A stretch of 25,894 nt of DNA from Roseivirga sp. UBA6061 (GCA_002427745.1 DIYF01000108.1:1-25894), one strand, 5' to 3'; shown: positions 15,901-23,581, numbered from the stretch's first letter. Notes: generated from the sequence alone by a model not told the origin. Program-made: numbers and translations.

Positions 15901-16165
15901 TAGCTGTGCCTATCCTTACCAACCCATTTTCATCAATATGAAAAGGGGCCGTTGTACCAGTGAGGTTACCGGTATAATAACCGATCTGAAAACCGCTGTA
16001 TAATCCGCTCACCAGCTCCCAGGTTTTGTTAGCGACAGTGTCTGTGAGTTGTAGCTTGCTTCCCGCCTCGTTTTGAACATCTACATTGCCCTTTACCGCT
16101 ATCTGGGCATTGACTACCAATGTGCTAAAAAGTCCGAGCAGCACTACTAGAAAAAATCTTTTCAT
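12941..16165 (-). CDS. Large exported repeat protein, YadA-head-like with C-terminal coiled coil
   Basis: This 1074-residue protein begins with a signal peptide ending at about VNAQ (residue 21). Residues about 129-480 and 608-795 are built of 17-residue repeats with the pattern N-T-T-G-x-x-N-x-F-F-G-x-x-A-G-x-x, which resembles the beta-prism head repeats of trimeric adhesins. The two blocks are separated by linkers that carry a near-identical 50-residue segment twice (502-551 and 816-865). The last 90 residues match a module often seen at the end of Bacteroidota repeat or tail-fibre-like proteins (YVFEPEFRLRPLSEVEAF, HLPEVPSAKEVEEKGIDLG) and finish in a heptad coiled coil (EEVTLYLIEMNKKIEKLEEE). 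No beta-barrel anchor or T9SS sorting domain is recognised. A fibrous surface protein or adhesin is likely. Confidence 0.75.
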   Translation of the reverse strand: MKRFFLVVLLGLFSTLVVNAQIAVKGNVDVQNEAGSKLQLTDTVANKTWELVSGLYSGFQIGYYTGNLTGTTAPFHIDENGLVRIGTATIDPNAALTVGGSLALRGDLMLDTDFGITLNGLPFASASGTSNAFYGISAGSANTTGGNNAFFGNESGKSNTTGNFNAFFGAAAGTSNDTGSKNSFFGFGAGRLTTTGGANSFFGAETGRYNTAGHSNSFFGNESGRANTTGNNNVFVGNSAGRLNTTGGNNTFVGSRSGTANTTASSNSFFGYEAGKSNTTGNSNVFVGLMAGSLNDTGGQNVFVGNETGKSNLIGIRNTFVGTWAGRNNTASNNSFFGYSAGDKNTSGDKNAFFGNVAGLDNTTGANNTYLGYAAGSANNGAKNVYLGSNAGSAGALANENVAIGYLAGQNNSSATGRNTFIGTEAGNNSINGSSNIAIGYRAGEALEGEGNVALGTQAGGSAANGNYNVFLGYEAGLEAADESDRLYIANKRASLREALVYGEFDNGKVGINTTTLEANSALTINGKVAATEYLLADGTPLLSTITTPWTASSSDITFDTGKVGIGTATLDANSALTVAGGLNLTGALKLDTDVVITRNGDDFLTYSSVARNIAFGHAAGNSSMTGERNMFFGRSAGSDNTEGAYNTVFGYVAGGANTTGNNNTIMGYVAGNINTTGSNNAFIGHSSGKGNTTGLSNTYMGYQSGLRNNGSYNTLIGDKAGKESLLGMRNVMVGHGAGRENTNQAGGNTYLGTEAGAVGVNASQNVGIGYRAGYDSEGERNVFIGYNAGNGAALASNRLYIGNDEVSQTGGSLIYGEFDNGKVGINTTTLEANSALTINGKVAATEYLLADGTPLLSTLTTPWTDNSGDIQFTSGRVGIGTGNDVPAGKLEVRGVTVIDGNIKVLEHNDVSGEMTTLAYKFSEGRGWGYNKINDRVFYNGANGLVPFWVDLNSFHFANGGDIGGDLIINGEAEATKLIVTATPGQGWPDYVFEPEFRLRPLSEVEAFVKDNKHLPEVPSAKEVEEKGIDLGNMDATLLKKVEEVTLYLIEMNKKIEKLEEENKKLRELLKKDK
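13571..13720 (-). repeat. Copy 2 of an internal 150-bp duplication in the repeat protein gene
   Basis: It encodes residues 816-865. Compared with the copy at 14513-14662 it shows about 28 base differences by hand count, yet only one amino-acid change (Leu860 for Ile546). Confidence 0.85.
14513..14662 (-). repeat. Copy 1 of an internal 150-bp duplication in the repeat protein gene
   Basis: It encodes residues 502-551, from YGEFDNGKVGI to TTPWT. It is the direct-repeat partner of 13571-13720, about 81 percent identical in DNA but 49 of 50 residues identical in protein. Confidence 0.85.
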
Positions 16166-16426
16166 TGTATGAGATTAGTTTTGGATTCTTAGGCTTAGTG
16201 GATGGTTTGATCAAAAGGTGAGCATAATACTCCCACTTATTTTGAAACAATATTCCGGGCTACTCAACCACTTGTCTGCGCAGCTGTGAGAGACTGATTT
16301 TATCCAAAAACATTGTCTGAGAACAGTCCCTGCCGAGCTACAGCAGGGCTTAGAAAACCTTTGCCGCCTACTCCTTCAGTAGACTCTACATAGCGGGCGT
16401 TGAGGGGAAAACAAAATGCCAATCTG

Positions 16427-16990
16427 TCAATCCACCCCATTCTCAGGGAACTTACCTGTTTTGGTGCGGTAAAAGGCTCTGATGGTTTCAAAGTCTTCTT
16501 CTATGTTGCCAGAAGGATAAATGGTCGGACCTATACCGGCACGCTTCTCTTTGTAATCCACAAAGCCTACGACTATCGGCACACCAGCCTTTAAAGCGGT
16601 ATAGTAAAAGCCTGTTTTCCATTCTTTCACATACTTGCGGGTACCTTCAGGTGTCACAATGACAAAAAGCGGATCATGCTTCTCAAAAAGTTCTGCCATT
16701 GCCTCTACGGTGCTCTTTCTGGGCTCTCCCTCCTTTTTAGCTCTTCGGTCTATGGGAATCGCACCCATACTCTTGAGCATCCAGCCCAAAGGACCTTTGA
16801 TGAACTCCTTTTTGATGGTGTAGCGCAGTGGCACCCGCAAAACGTAAAATGAAGCCCTGGCCCAGATAAAATCCCAGTTACTGGTATGAGGTGCCGCTGT
16901 CATCACTCCCTGAGTTACTCCCTCCGGCAGTTCTCCTTCTATCTTCCAGCCCTTAAGCCAGAACCACAATTTTGACAGCAAATACATCAT
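16427..16990 (-). CDS. PlsC-like 1-acylglycerol-3-phosphate acyltransferase family protein
   Basis: This 187-residue protein shows the acyltransferase motifs of the LPLAT family: HTSNWD at 35-40 (the HxxxxD catalytic pair), GAIPIDR at 76-82, and PEGTR at 114-118. It is shorter than the classic PlsC and has only one weak hydrophobic segment near the N-terminus, which fits the small Bacteroidota branch that is membrane-associated at the cytoplasmic face. It would transfer an acyl chain to a lysophospholipid or a similar acceptor; the exact acceptor cannot be told. A promoter-like element lies at 17020-17027. The stretch 16166-16426 downstream holds no further gene. Confidence 0.88.
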   Translation of the reverse strand: MMYLLSKLWFWLKGWKIEGELPEGVTQGVMTAAPHTSNWDFIWARASFYVLRVPLRYTIKKEFIKGPLGWMLKSMGAIPIDRRAKKEGEPRKSTVEAMAELFEKHDPLFVIVTPEGTRKYVKEWKTGFYYTALKAGVPIVVGFVDYKEKRAGIGPTIYPSGNIEEDFETIRAFYRTKTGKFPENGVD

Positions 16991-17316
16991 AAGTCATAGC
17001 CCCGTAGTATGGGGAGGCCCAAAGGTATCATAGATATGGGAGAAACGATCCATTGACCTGACTCAATTTATACCGGCCTGCCCGATAGGTTTGTAAACCA
17101 CGACAAAACCACTAAATCCATTCAGGAGATGTATGAATCAGACCATCGCCTAATTGCTCGTCCCTGCACAAATAAAAAACCGATCAGACAAACTTAAAAC
17201 CATTAAAACCAGATAATCACCAATAGCATATAATCAAAAATCGATCACCACTGATCTGTCTGTCTATAAAGTAAAGGGTTAAGACCCTGCCATTACTTCA
17301 AAACAACAAATCGATT
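16991..17316. other. 326-bp divergent intergenic region
   Basis: It lies between the acyltransferase (minus) and the GATase1-like lipoprotein (plus). It contains a -7-like element for the acyltransferase (17020-17027), a TAGGTTTG at 17086-17093 that overlaps the small palindrome GGTTT-GT-AAACC, and a weak hairpin AGGGT-TAAG-ACCCT at 17275-17288 near the lipoprotein start. No gene or RNA was recognised. Confidence 0.5.
17020..17027 (-). promoter_or_regulatory. -7-like promoter element for the acyltransferase gene
   Basis: TACCTTTG on the minus strand matches TAnnTTTG and lies 29 bases before the start codon at 16990. No clear -33 element was recognised, so the call rests on the motif and its distance. 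Confidence 0.45.
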
Positions 17317-18162
17317 ATGAAAAGAACTCATTATAAAACCTTAACCGTTAAGGGCTTTTTAGCCTTGTGTTTACTTTTTACATTTTCCTGTGACAACCTG
17401 GATGAAGTACTTCCTGAAACAGGCGAGGAGATCGGTATCGGAGAGACTCCGGGAGAATCACTGAAGATTCTGGTAGATGCCACACATGACGGAGGAGTCT
17501 GGTGGTTTCCGCAAAGCGGCACTTTTGTACAGGAACAATACCATCAGGGTACCCAGCTGGCCAGTTATCTGAGAAATAGCGGTTTTGTGGTAGACGAGCT
17601 GGGAAGGAATACCACCATCAGCGATGAGGTACTGGAAGGTTACAGCATCATTATTCGGGCGGGTGGCTTTAGTGACTATGCCGAAGAAGAAATACAGGCT
17701 TACGAAAAATCCCTCAACAGGGGCATCAAACTACTGCTGCTTTCAGACCATAAAACGCATGATACCAATGGAGATCGGCTGGCAGAAATGCTGGGTCTTG
17801 AGATAGTGGGAACTATCAATGAATACTATGCATCTAATGGGGCTCCCATGGCAGATGTGGTTGATTTTAGCGAGCATATCATCACCAGCGAAATCAAAGA
17901 AATCAACAACATTCCTGCAGCTTCTGCCCTGGTCAACGCAGAAAGTAACACGAACATCGAGGTACTGGGCAGGTTTTCTGATGAGGCCTTTGCTGATCTG
18001 AATTTTGATGGTGTGAGGGATGAAAATGAGCCTACAGGCATGGCCTTCATGGGCATTCTGAACCATCCCAGCTCCAAAATTTTCTTTATGACGGATATCA
18101 ACACAATTCAGCGTGTGCCGGAAAAACTGATAGACAATATCAAAAACTGGATAAAGGAATAA
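17317..18162 (+). CDS. Lipoprotein with a GATase1-like (ThuA/DUF4350-type) domain and an EF-hand-like loop
   Basis: This 281-residue protein has a lipoprotein signal with Cys25 (LFTFSCDN). Residues about 49-280 look like the class I glutamine-amidotransferase-like flavodoxin fold used by ThuA, DUF4350 and gliding-related GldG-type proteins: a first strand KILVDATHDGG, a loop about the length YHQGTQLASYLRNSGF, then a strand YSIIIRAGG and KLLLLSDH. No catalytic Cys-His-Glu triad is apparent, so a binding role is more likely. Residues 227-238 (DLNFDGVRDENE) have the D-x-N-x-D-G-x-x-D-x-x-E spacing of a calcium-binding EF-hand or dockerin loop. It is monocistronic; its terminator lies inside the convergent patatin gene. 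Confidence 0.65.
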   Translation: MKRTHYKTLTVKGFLALCLLFTFSCDNLDEVLPETGEEIGIGETPGESLKILVDATHDGGVWWFPQSGTFVQEQYHQGTQLASYLRNSGFVVDELGRNTTISDEVLEGYSIIIRAGGFSDYAEEEIQAYEKSLNRGIKLLLLSDHKTHDTNGDRLAEMLGLEIVGTINEYYASNGAPMADVVDFSEHIITSEIKEINNIPAASALVNAESNTNIEVLGRFSDEAFADLNFDGVRDENEPTGMAFMGILNHPSSKIFFMTDINTIQRVPEKLIDNIKNWIKE

Positions 18163-18182
18163 GTACCTGGCTAATAGTTTTA

Positions 18183-18962
18183 TTAAGAATTCAGGAGGCT
18201 CTTTACCGGAGCCTCATTTTTGTCCATCTCAAAAAGGTGATGGGTCGCTTCATAGCCGATATCAAAAATACCCTGGGCCTGTTTTAAATCGAAGGTACCG
18301 AAGGACCTGAGCTCCCGGGGCTCAATGAGTATATCGCAGTGCTTACGGCTGTTGTTCACATTGGCACTGAGGGCTACCATAGAGATACGCTCGATCATCT
18401 TTTTCATTCCGCTGAGGTTATCATCATGAATCACCGGCACCACGTTCACCCCTATTACAATGTCACAGGTTTCCTTCAGCACTTCAGCGGGCAGGTTATT
18501 TACAATGCCCCCGTCCACATAGAGTTGACCATTGATCTCTACCGGATCGAAAATAAAAGGCAGACAACAGGAAGCCATCATAGGCCTGATCAGGGGGCCT
18601 TCTGAAAAGACCTCTTTCTGCCCTGAATTAAGGTTGGTGGCTACTATACGAAATGGCAGCCGGGCATTTTCAAAGGAGTCATTTTCAAAGTACTTGCGAA
18701 ACACCTCTTCGGCCTTGCTGATGTTGAACAGGCCGCGCCAGCTGAATGCGGGCCAGACGACCTTAAAAAGACTAGTGCCGGACACCTGTTTCATGGCCTC
18801 CTCAGGATCATAACCATTGGTATAAAAGGCTCCGGCTATGGCTCCGGCACTGGTGCCTGCTACCTCGTGTACCTCTATACCCAGCTCTTTTAGCGCTTTG
18901 AGCACCCCAAAATGTGCCAGCCCTCTTGCGCCTCCTCCCGATAATGCCAGTCCTACTCTCAT
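18183..18962 (-). CDS. Patatin-like phospholipase
   Basis: This 259-residue protein is a compact RssA-type patatin. It has the oxyanion-hole motif GGGARG at 9-14, the nucleophile elbow GTSAG at 36-40 (Ser38), and the catalytic Asp in DGG at 150-152. There is no signal peptide, so it is cytoplasmic or peripheral at the membrane. It would hydrolyse acyl esters of phospholipids or related lipids. It is the last gene of a unit with four DUF6090 genes and a metallo-hydrolase, 31 nt after the latter. Its final codons also form the terminator of the convergent gene. Confidence 0.92.
   Translation of the reverse strand: MRVGLALSGGGARGLAHFGVLKALKELGIEVHEVAGTSAGAIAGAFYTNGYDPEEAMKQVSGTSLFKVVWPAFSWRGLFNISKAEEVFRKYFENDSFENARLPFRIVATNLNSGQKEVFSEGPLIRPMMASCCLPFIFDPVEINGQLYVDGGIVNNLPAEVLKETCDIVIGVNVVPVIHDDNLSGMKKMIERISMVALSANVNNSRKHCDILIEPRELRSFGTFDLKQAQGIFDIGYEATHHLFEMDKNEAPVKSLLNS
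18195..18222 (+). terminator. Terminator of the 17317 gene, embedded in the patatin coding end
   Basis: GAGGCTC at 18195-18201 and GAGCCTC at 18209-18215 form a perfect seven-pair stem with a seven-base loop, followed by ATTTTT. The T-run exists only on the plus strand, so it serves the lipoprotein gene ending at 18162. The same bases encode the last residues (EAPVKSLL) of the patatin on the minus strand. Confidence 0.7.
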
Positions 18963-18993
18963 GTTCTATTCAACTGTTTTCGAATATTGATGT

Positions 18994-19842
18994 TTACAGA
19001 ATTTCACTCAGCGGGAAAGTTCGGTCAAGCCTTACTCCCTTCTCGGTATGTTTTACGGTACAGCACTGATTTATGGCGTCATGCTCCAGAAACAGGATAT
19101 AGCCATTATCCGCTGCTTCTTTCAGGAAACTCCCTTTTTCTTCCAGGGTAATCAGCGGTCGGGTATCATAGCCCATGACATAAGGTAGCGGGATGTGCCC
19201 GGTGGATGGCAACAGGTCGGCCATAAAAACGATTGTATGTTCTTTGTACTGAATCTTCGGTAACATCTGCTTGTCAGTATGACCATCGGCTGTGATTACA
19301 TCAAACTGATCAAAAGCATTCTCTCTATCCAGGTCGATAAAGTTCAGATGGCCACTCTCCTGCATAGGCATAATATTCTCCTTGCGGAAAGACGCCTTCT
19401 CCCTGGCATTGGGTTCGGTTGCCCATTTCCAGTGGTCTGCATTAGACCAGTACCGCGCATTCGGGAAGTGTAATTCCAAACGATCCCGGTCGTCACCTAC
19501 GTAGTCTACTCCTCCTCCACAGTGGTCGAAGTGCAGGTGTGTCAGAAACATATCGGTGACATCATTCGGAGAAAACCCCGCTTGTTTGAGAGAGCCATCC
19601 AGCGAGTGGTCTCCGTGCAGGTAGTAATGACTGAAGAACTTAGCGTCTTGTTTGTTACCAATGCCGTTATCGATCAGAGTAAGCCGGTCACCATCCTCAA
19701 TCAACAGGCACCTCATGGCCCAGGTACACAGATTCTTTTCATCAGCCGGGTTGGTGCGTTGCCATAGCGACTTAGGCACCACGCCAAACATGGCGCCACC
19801 ATCCAGCTTAAAAAAGCCGGTATCAATCACATGTAATTGCAT
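18994..19842 (-). CDS. Metallo-beta-lactamase-fold hydrolase
   Basis: This 282-residue protein has the metal-binding signature HLHFDH at 102-107, a later His188 (TADGHTD), an Asp209 (VFMADLLPS) and a His254 (LFLEHD), which together form the usual two-metal site. The length and the GHTPGQ-like TADGHTDKQM segment fit the lactonase/quorum-quenching-like subgroup, although the substrate cannot be told from sequence. No signal peptide is present. It starts 8 nt after the last DUF6090 gene and precedes the patatin, so the two hydrolases probably share regulation with that array. Confidence 0.9.
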   Translation of the reverse strand: MQLHVIDTGFFKLDGGAMFGVVPKSLWQRTNPADEKNLCTWAMRCLLIEDGDRLTLIDNGIGNKQDAKFFSHYYLHGDHSLDGSLKQAGFSPNDVTDMFLTHLHFDHCGGGVDYVGDDRDRLELHFPNARYWSNADHWKWATEPNAREKASFRKENIMPMQESGHLNFIDLDRENAFDQFDVITADGHTDKQMLPKIQYKEHTIVFMADLLPSTGHIPLPYVMGYDTRPLITLEEKGSFLKEAADNGYILFLEHDAINQCCTVKHTEKGVRLDRTFPLSEIL

Positions 19843-19850
19843 ATTCTCCT

Positions 19851-20513
19851 CTATTTCAATTGCTCGTCCAATTTAGAGATCAAATAGCTGATATTCTCTA
19901 AAATCTCTTCGTAGAGTGCGAGTTTTTCATCATTGAGATCGGCCCAGTTGGCCAACAGGTTCTGGAACTCCGTATCTCTGACAAAAGCTTTATCGGGCTT
20001 GTTCTGAATGAAGTAATCCGTGTTTTTAGTGAGGTAGACGTTCATATGTTCATCCATAAAAGTCTGAATGATATTCAACATATGTTCGGTCTGGTAGGTG
20101 CGGATGCGAAAATACTGACCGATTTCGGTTCTCAAATCAAAATCCTGGATGATATCCAGCTTACCGCCACTCTTTAAAATCTCGAAGGTATTGTCATTGA
20201 TCACCCAGTTATTCCGGTTGAGAAACGAGCCGATAAACCACTGGATAGAGTCATTGTCATACTGCTTCTTTCTCAGTATCTCTTTAAAGCTGTACACGCG
20301 CCTGGCATTGGCCTGATTGGCCTCTACCTGATAGACAAAGGCGGCACTGTCTGCAGCCAGGTCTGAGCGCAGGGTTTTCAGAAACTCCTGCTCCAGTCTT
20401 CTCTCCTTGCGCTCCTCACCCCAGTTGTTGAGCCAAAAAGCAATGGTAATCCCTACAATGACAATAAGGATTTCAAGAACTATGGATTGTATAGAAAACT
20501 TCTTCTTCGACAT
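19851..20513 (-). CDS. DUF6090-like single-pass membrane protein, array member 4
   Basis: This 220-residue protein has one membrane helix at about residues 10-28 (VLEILIVIVGITIAFWLNNW), then a soluble part of predicted helices in which RRLEQEFLKTLRSDLAAD is typical. It shares start pattern and length with the three genes upstream. It lacks the basic HF motif seen in the paralogues before the helix. Its ATG overlaps the stop of the previous gene (TAATG), so it is probably translated by coupling. The function is unknown; the soluble domain may face the periplasm if the short N-terminus is cytoplasmic. Confidence 0.8.
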   Translation of the reverse strand: MSKKKFSIQSIVLEILIVIVGITIAFWLNNWGEERKERRLEQEFLKTLRSDLAADSAAFVYQVEANQANARRVYSFKEILRKKQYDNDSIQWFIGSFLNRNNWVINDNTFEILKSGGKLDIIQDFDLRTEIGQYFRIRTYQTEHMLNIIQTFMDEHMNVYLTKNTDYFIQNKPDKAFVRDTEFQNLLANWADLNDEKLALYEEILENISYLISKLDEQLK

Positions 20514-21190
20514 TATTTGAGCTTGCTCAGTTCACTGTCAATCCTGGCTACGAGGGCCTCTCTTTTCTCGCTTACCAGGGCATAGCCGGCTTCTCTCGTT
20601 CTGAGGAAGTTCATATAGCTACCCATGAGATTAATCGCCTTATTGGCCCGAAGCGCACTTACATCATCTACCCCGTCCCGCTGAGCTGAAAAACGCACAT
20701 TGTCGATCACATAAGGGTAAATCATGTTGTCTACCAGATTTCTGATCACACCGTCAAGGCGCGCGATCTCCGCATACTGTACATCATACATATCGGCCAG
20801 GGCTGACTTGATCTCAAAGTTGTGGATGAGGTTAAGGTTACCTGAGTTCACCAAAGAGATGTAGGTGCCGTTTTTAGGGTAAAAATAGGGAGCCGTATAG
20901 GTGCTGGTGACGTGGTGCCTTTTAAACACTTCCACTTTGCGGTTGGTAAACAAGAATTGAAAAGTTTCCCCTACGTAATTCCAGATTACTCTGGACGAAT
21001 CCATGACTACCTTCATATCCTCCCTGTCCTGCATAAGGTCTGTTTTGAGTGACTGCAGATAGTTGATCTCCAGCTGCCTGTTTTTACTCTTTTCAGACCA
21101 GCCTTCCAGGGCAAAAGCAATGGAAATACCAATAATCACTACCAACAGCTCTATAAAATGGGTTCTCCACTGAATCTTGTTCTTACTCAT
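20513..21190 (-). CDS. DUF6090-like single-pass membrane protein, array member 3
   Basis: This 225-residue protein begins MSKNKIQWRTHFIELLVVIIG with the membrane helix at about 10-30 and continues with FALEGWSEKSKNRQLEINYLQSLKTDL. The soluble part is helical and keeps the conserved block with SGNLNLIHNFEIKSALADMYD near residue 115-140, matched in the other members as SGKL or SGDL then a short acidic-aromatic segment. It starts 1 nt after the stop of the member upstream and overlaps the next by one base (TAATG). No enzyme motif was seen. Confidence 0.8.
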   Translation of the reverse strand: MSKNKIQWRTHFIELLVVIIGISIAFALEGWSEKSKNRQLEINYLQSLKTDLMQDREDMKVVMDSSRVIWNYVGETFQFLFTNRKVEVFKRHHVTSTYTAPYFYPKNGTYISLVNSGNLNLIHNFEIKSALADMYDVQYAEIARLDGVIRNLVDNMIYPYVIDNVRFSAQRDGVDDVSALRANKAINLMGSYMNFLRTREAGYALVSEKREALVARIDSELSKLK

Positions 21191-21191
21191 A

Positions 21192-21860
21192 TCAAAAGTT
21201 ACTTACCTCAGTTTTGACCAGCTCTAAAATCTCCCTGCTATAATTACTCGCCTTCATATATCCCTCCTTCATATTCACCAGCTGACCTTCCAGGCCTGCA
21301 AATGTATTTCGGTTCTCACGCAGGTCGAAAAACCGCCTGTCCAGCTTCTCGGCAAAGGTATAATCTGAGTATTTCAGCTGTATGGGTGTGACATATTTTT
21401 CCAGATAGGCCGCATGCAGCTCATTGAGAAAATGGATATCATCCATTTTATGCTCATAGTGATACACAATACTTTTTCTCAGTTCGAAATTGGAAAGTTT
21501 ATCCAAGTCACCGGAAGTTTTCAGCGAGTTATAGCCAATACTTCGGGGCTCTGTACTGCTCACCCAACCTGCCCTAAGCAACAGAAAATTCAGGGAATCA
21601 TTCCCGACATCCTTATCTCTGATCAGCTCATTCAGGCGTCTTACATAGTTCAGTGTGTTGCCTACATAGCCGGCAAACTCTTCAAAAGATTTAGCGTCTT
21701 TTTCCAGGTCATCCATCAGGCCTTTCAGGTGCTGTAGCTCTTCACCTTTCTCCTTCCGGTTGGCCGCATAGTTTTCGATAGAAAAAGCGATGGAAATACC
21801 AATGATTACTACCAACAGCTCTATCAGGTATTCGCTCCACCTTAATTTAGTTCTCGCCAT
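21192..21860 (-). CDS. DUF6090-like single-pass membrane protein, array member 2
   Basis: The preferred start at 21860 gives a 222-residue protein beginning MARTKLRWSEYLIELLVVIIG, in register with its paralogues (MSKNKIQW, MADNKINW). An upstream start at 21878 would add six residues and overlap the previous gene by 17 nt; with the chosen start only one base separates the two genes. The membrane helix covers about 11-30. The soluble part has the family block TSGDLDKLSNFELRKSIVYHYE at about 115-136. The function is unknown. Confidence 0.8.
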   Translation of the reverse strand: MARTKLRWSEYLIELLVVIIGISIAFSIENYAANRKEKGEELQHLKGLMDDLEKDAKSFEEFAGYVGNTLNYVRRLNELIRDKDVGNDSLNFLLLRAGWVSSTEPRSIGYNSLKTSGDLDKLSNFELRKSIVYHYEHKMDDIHFLNELHAAYLEKYVTPIQLKYSDYTFAEKLDRRFFDLRENRNTFAGLEGQLVNMKEGYMKASNYSREILELVKTEVSNF

Positions 21861-21861
21861 C

Positions 21862-22527
21862 CTATTTGAGTTCTTCATTTATGGCCTCCAGCAGGTTTTT
21901 AGACGAATTCGTCATCCGCTTATACTCACTTACCTTAAAACTGATAATGTTTCTCCATCGGGCTACCATACTGCGAAAGCCCGGGTCTTTAAGCAATTTT
22001 TTATCCCCAAAATCTCTGTCAAAGATGGCCGATGAGTGCTCAGAGATATAGGTAAGCAGCCGGTCATAGTAGTCCGTATTTACATTGGAGATGTATTCTG
22101 ACTGCTTGAAGTTATTTTCGTAATGGTTGACAATTTTCTTTCGCAGCTCAGCATTGGGAATATCTTCCAGCTTACCGGATGATTTGAGTGATTCATAGGT
22201 GGCATTCGTAATACGGCTGTTGGCCGAGCCGAACATGCGACTGATGGTCTTGTGCAATGAATCGCTTTCAAGCTCTTCGGCCCTGAGTTTTTTCAGTATG
22301 AAGTCGAGTTCATCTACCCTTCCCTGATTAATGGGGATTTGGCTGGACTCGAAGTTGCGGATATCGCGCTCCAGATCATCTTTGAACGAAATGAGTGCCA
22401 GCACCATCTGCCCGTCTTCCTTGCGCCTCTCGGCATATTTATCGATACCAAAGGCAATGGTGATGCCGAATATCACCACAATCAGTTCTACAAAGTGGTT
22501 TTTCCAGTTAATCTTGTTATCTGCCAA
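21862..22527 (-). CDS. DUF6090-like single-pass membrane protein, array member 1
   Basis: This 221-residue protein, the first of the array, begins MADNKINWKNHFVELIVVIFG, with a helix at about 10-29, then FGIDKYAERRKEDGQ. The conserved block is SSGKLEDIPNAELRKKIVNHYE at about 115-137. It lies downstream of accA and its terminator, but no convincing promoter element was found in the 90 bases between, so the array may have a weak or unusual promoter or be read through from accA. Confidence 0.8.
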   Translation of the reverse strand: MADNKINWKNHFVELIVVIFGITIAFGIDKYAERRKEDGQMVLALISFKDDLERDIRNFESSQIPINQGRVDELDFILKKLRAEELESDSLHKTISRMFGSANSRITNATYESLKSSGKLEDIPNAELRKKIVNHYENNFKQSEYISNVNTDYYDRLLTYISEHSSAIFDRDFGDKKLLKDPGFRSMVARWRNIISFKVSEYKRMTNSSKNLLEAINEELK

Positions 22528-22556
22528 ACTATAGCCGTTTCTTGAAAATTAACTAA

Positions 22557-22590
22557 AAACAAAAAGACCACAAAGCAGCTGCCTGTGGTC
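22557..22590 (-). terminator. Intrinsic terminator of accA
   Basis: On the minus strand GACCACA (complement of 22584-22590) pairs with TGTGGTC (complement of 22566-22572), with an inner GCAGCTGC palindrome, followed by TTTTTGTTTTT. It lies 27 bases after the accA stop and 30 bases before the first DUF6090 gene. Confidence 0.8.
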
Positions 22591-22617
22591 TCATTTATAT
22601 AAGTTTTGAGGGGTAGC

Positions 22618-23562
22618 TTATTCTACCACTTCTCCCATATCGGAGAACTTCTCAATGCGTTTGTCAATTCTTTCGTCAGGATCCATCGCCATCAGCGCTT
22701 TCAGCTCTTCCAGAATCGTTCTTTTCATTTCAGCATACATCCAGTCGGGGTCCTGATGTGCCCCTCCCAGTGGCTCTTTCACAATGGCATCTACCAGGCC
22801 AAAGCCTTTCATATCGTCTGCCGTAAGCTTCAGTGCCTCTGCAGCCTGCTCTTTGTATTCCCAGCTTCTCCACAAAATGGAAGAGCAAGACTCTGGCGAG
22901 ATCACTGAGTACCAGGTGTTTTCCAGCATCAGCACACGATCACCAATGGCAATACCCAGGGCACCTCCCGAGGCTCCCTCGCCAATGATAATGCAGATCA
23001 CCGGTACCTTAAGACCAAACATATCACGGATATTTCTGGCAATTGCCTCTCCCTGACCGCGCTCTTCTGCCTCAAAGCCGGGATAGGCTCCGGGGGTATC
23101 GATCAGGGTTACGATAGGACGATTGAATTTCTCGGCAATACGCATCAGACGCAGGGCCTTGCGATAGCCTTCCGGATTGGCCATACCAAAGTTGCGCATC
23201 TGGCGCTGCTTGGTATTTCTACCTTTTTGCTGACCAATGAACATCACGGTTTGTCCATCCAGTGTACCAAAACCACCTACCATGGCTTTGTCATCCTTCA
23301 CGGTACGGTCTCCGTGAAGTTCTATGAAATCGTCAGTGATATTGTATATATAATCTAAGGTATAAGGTCTTTCAGGGTGGCGGGAAAGTTGTACTTTCTG
23401 CCAGCGTGTAAGGTTGCCGTAGGTATCTTCCTTTAGCTTCTGAATCTTATCTTCCAGTGAAGAAATGGTATCAGATACATCTACCTTACTGCCTTCCGCA
23501 AGCTTCTTCATCTCTTCCAGCTTCTCTTCCAGCTCAAATATTGGTTGTTCGAATTCCAGCAT
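22618..23562 (-). CDS. accA: Acetyl-CoA carboxylase carboxyltransferase subunit alpha
   Basis: This 314-residue subunit joins AccD to move the carboxyl group from biotin to acetyl-CoA, giving malonyl-CoA for fatty acid synthesis. The N-terminal helical region (about 4-50, [20 protein letters not shown]) is typical. The crotonase-like core contains [14 protein letters not shown] at about 59-72, [16 protein letters not shown] at about 155-170 and the oxyanion region [10 protein letters not shown]. The length is normal for the family. It is separate from accD and the biotin carrier genes, as in many Bacteroidota. A -7-like element lies at 23582-23589 and a terminator at 22557-22590. Confidence 0.97.
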   Translation of the reverse strand: MLEFEQPIFELEEKLEEMKKLAEGSKVDVSDTISSLEDKIQKLKEDTYGNLTRWQKVQLSRHPERPYTLDYIYNITDDFIELHGDRTVKDDKAMVGGFGTLDGQTVMFIGQQKGRNTKQRQMRNFGMANPEGYRKALRLMRIAEKFNRPIVTLIDTPGAYPGFEAEERGQGEAIARNIRDMFGLKVPVICIIIGEGASGGALGIAIGDRVLMLENTWYSVISPESCSSILWRSWEYKEQAAEALKLTADDMKGFGLVDAIVKEPLGGAHQDPDWMYAEMKRTILEELKALMAMDPDERIDKRIEKFSDMGEVVE

Positions 23563-23581
23563 AGGGACATTTTTGAAGGTA

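Noticed and set aside
16328..16348. CCCTGC / GCAGGG hairpin as terminator of the acyltransferase
   Set aside because: The six-pair stem is not followed by a T-run on the minus strand.
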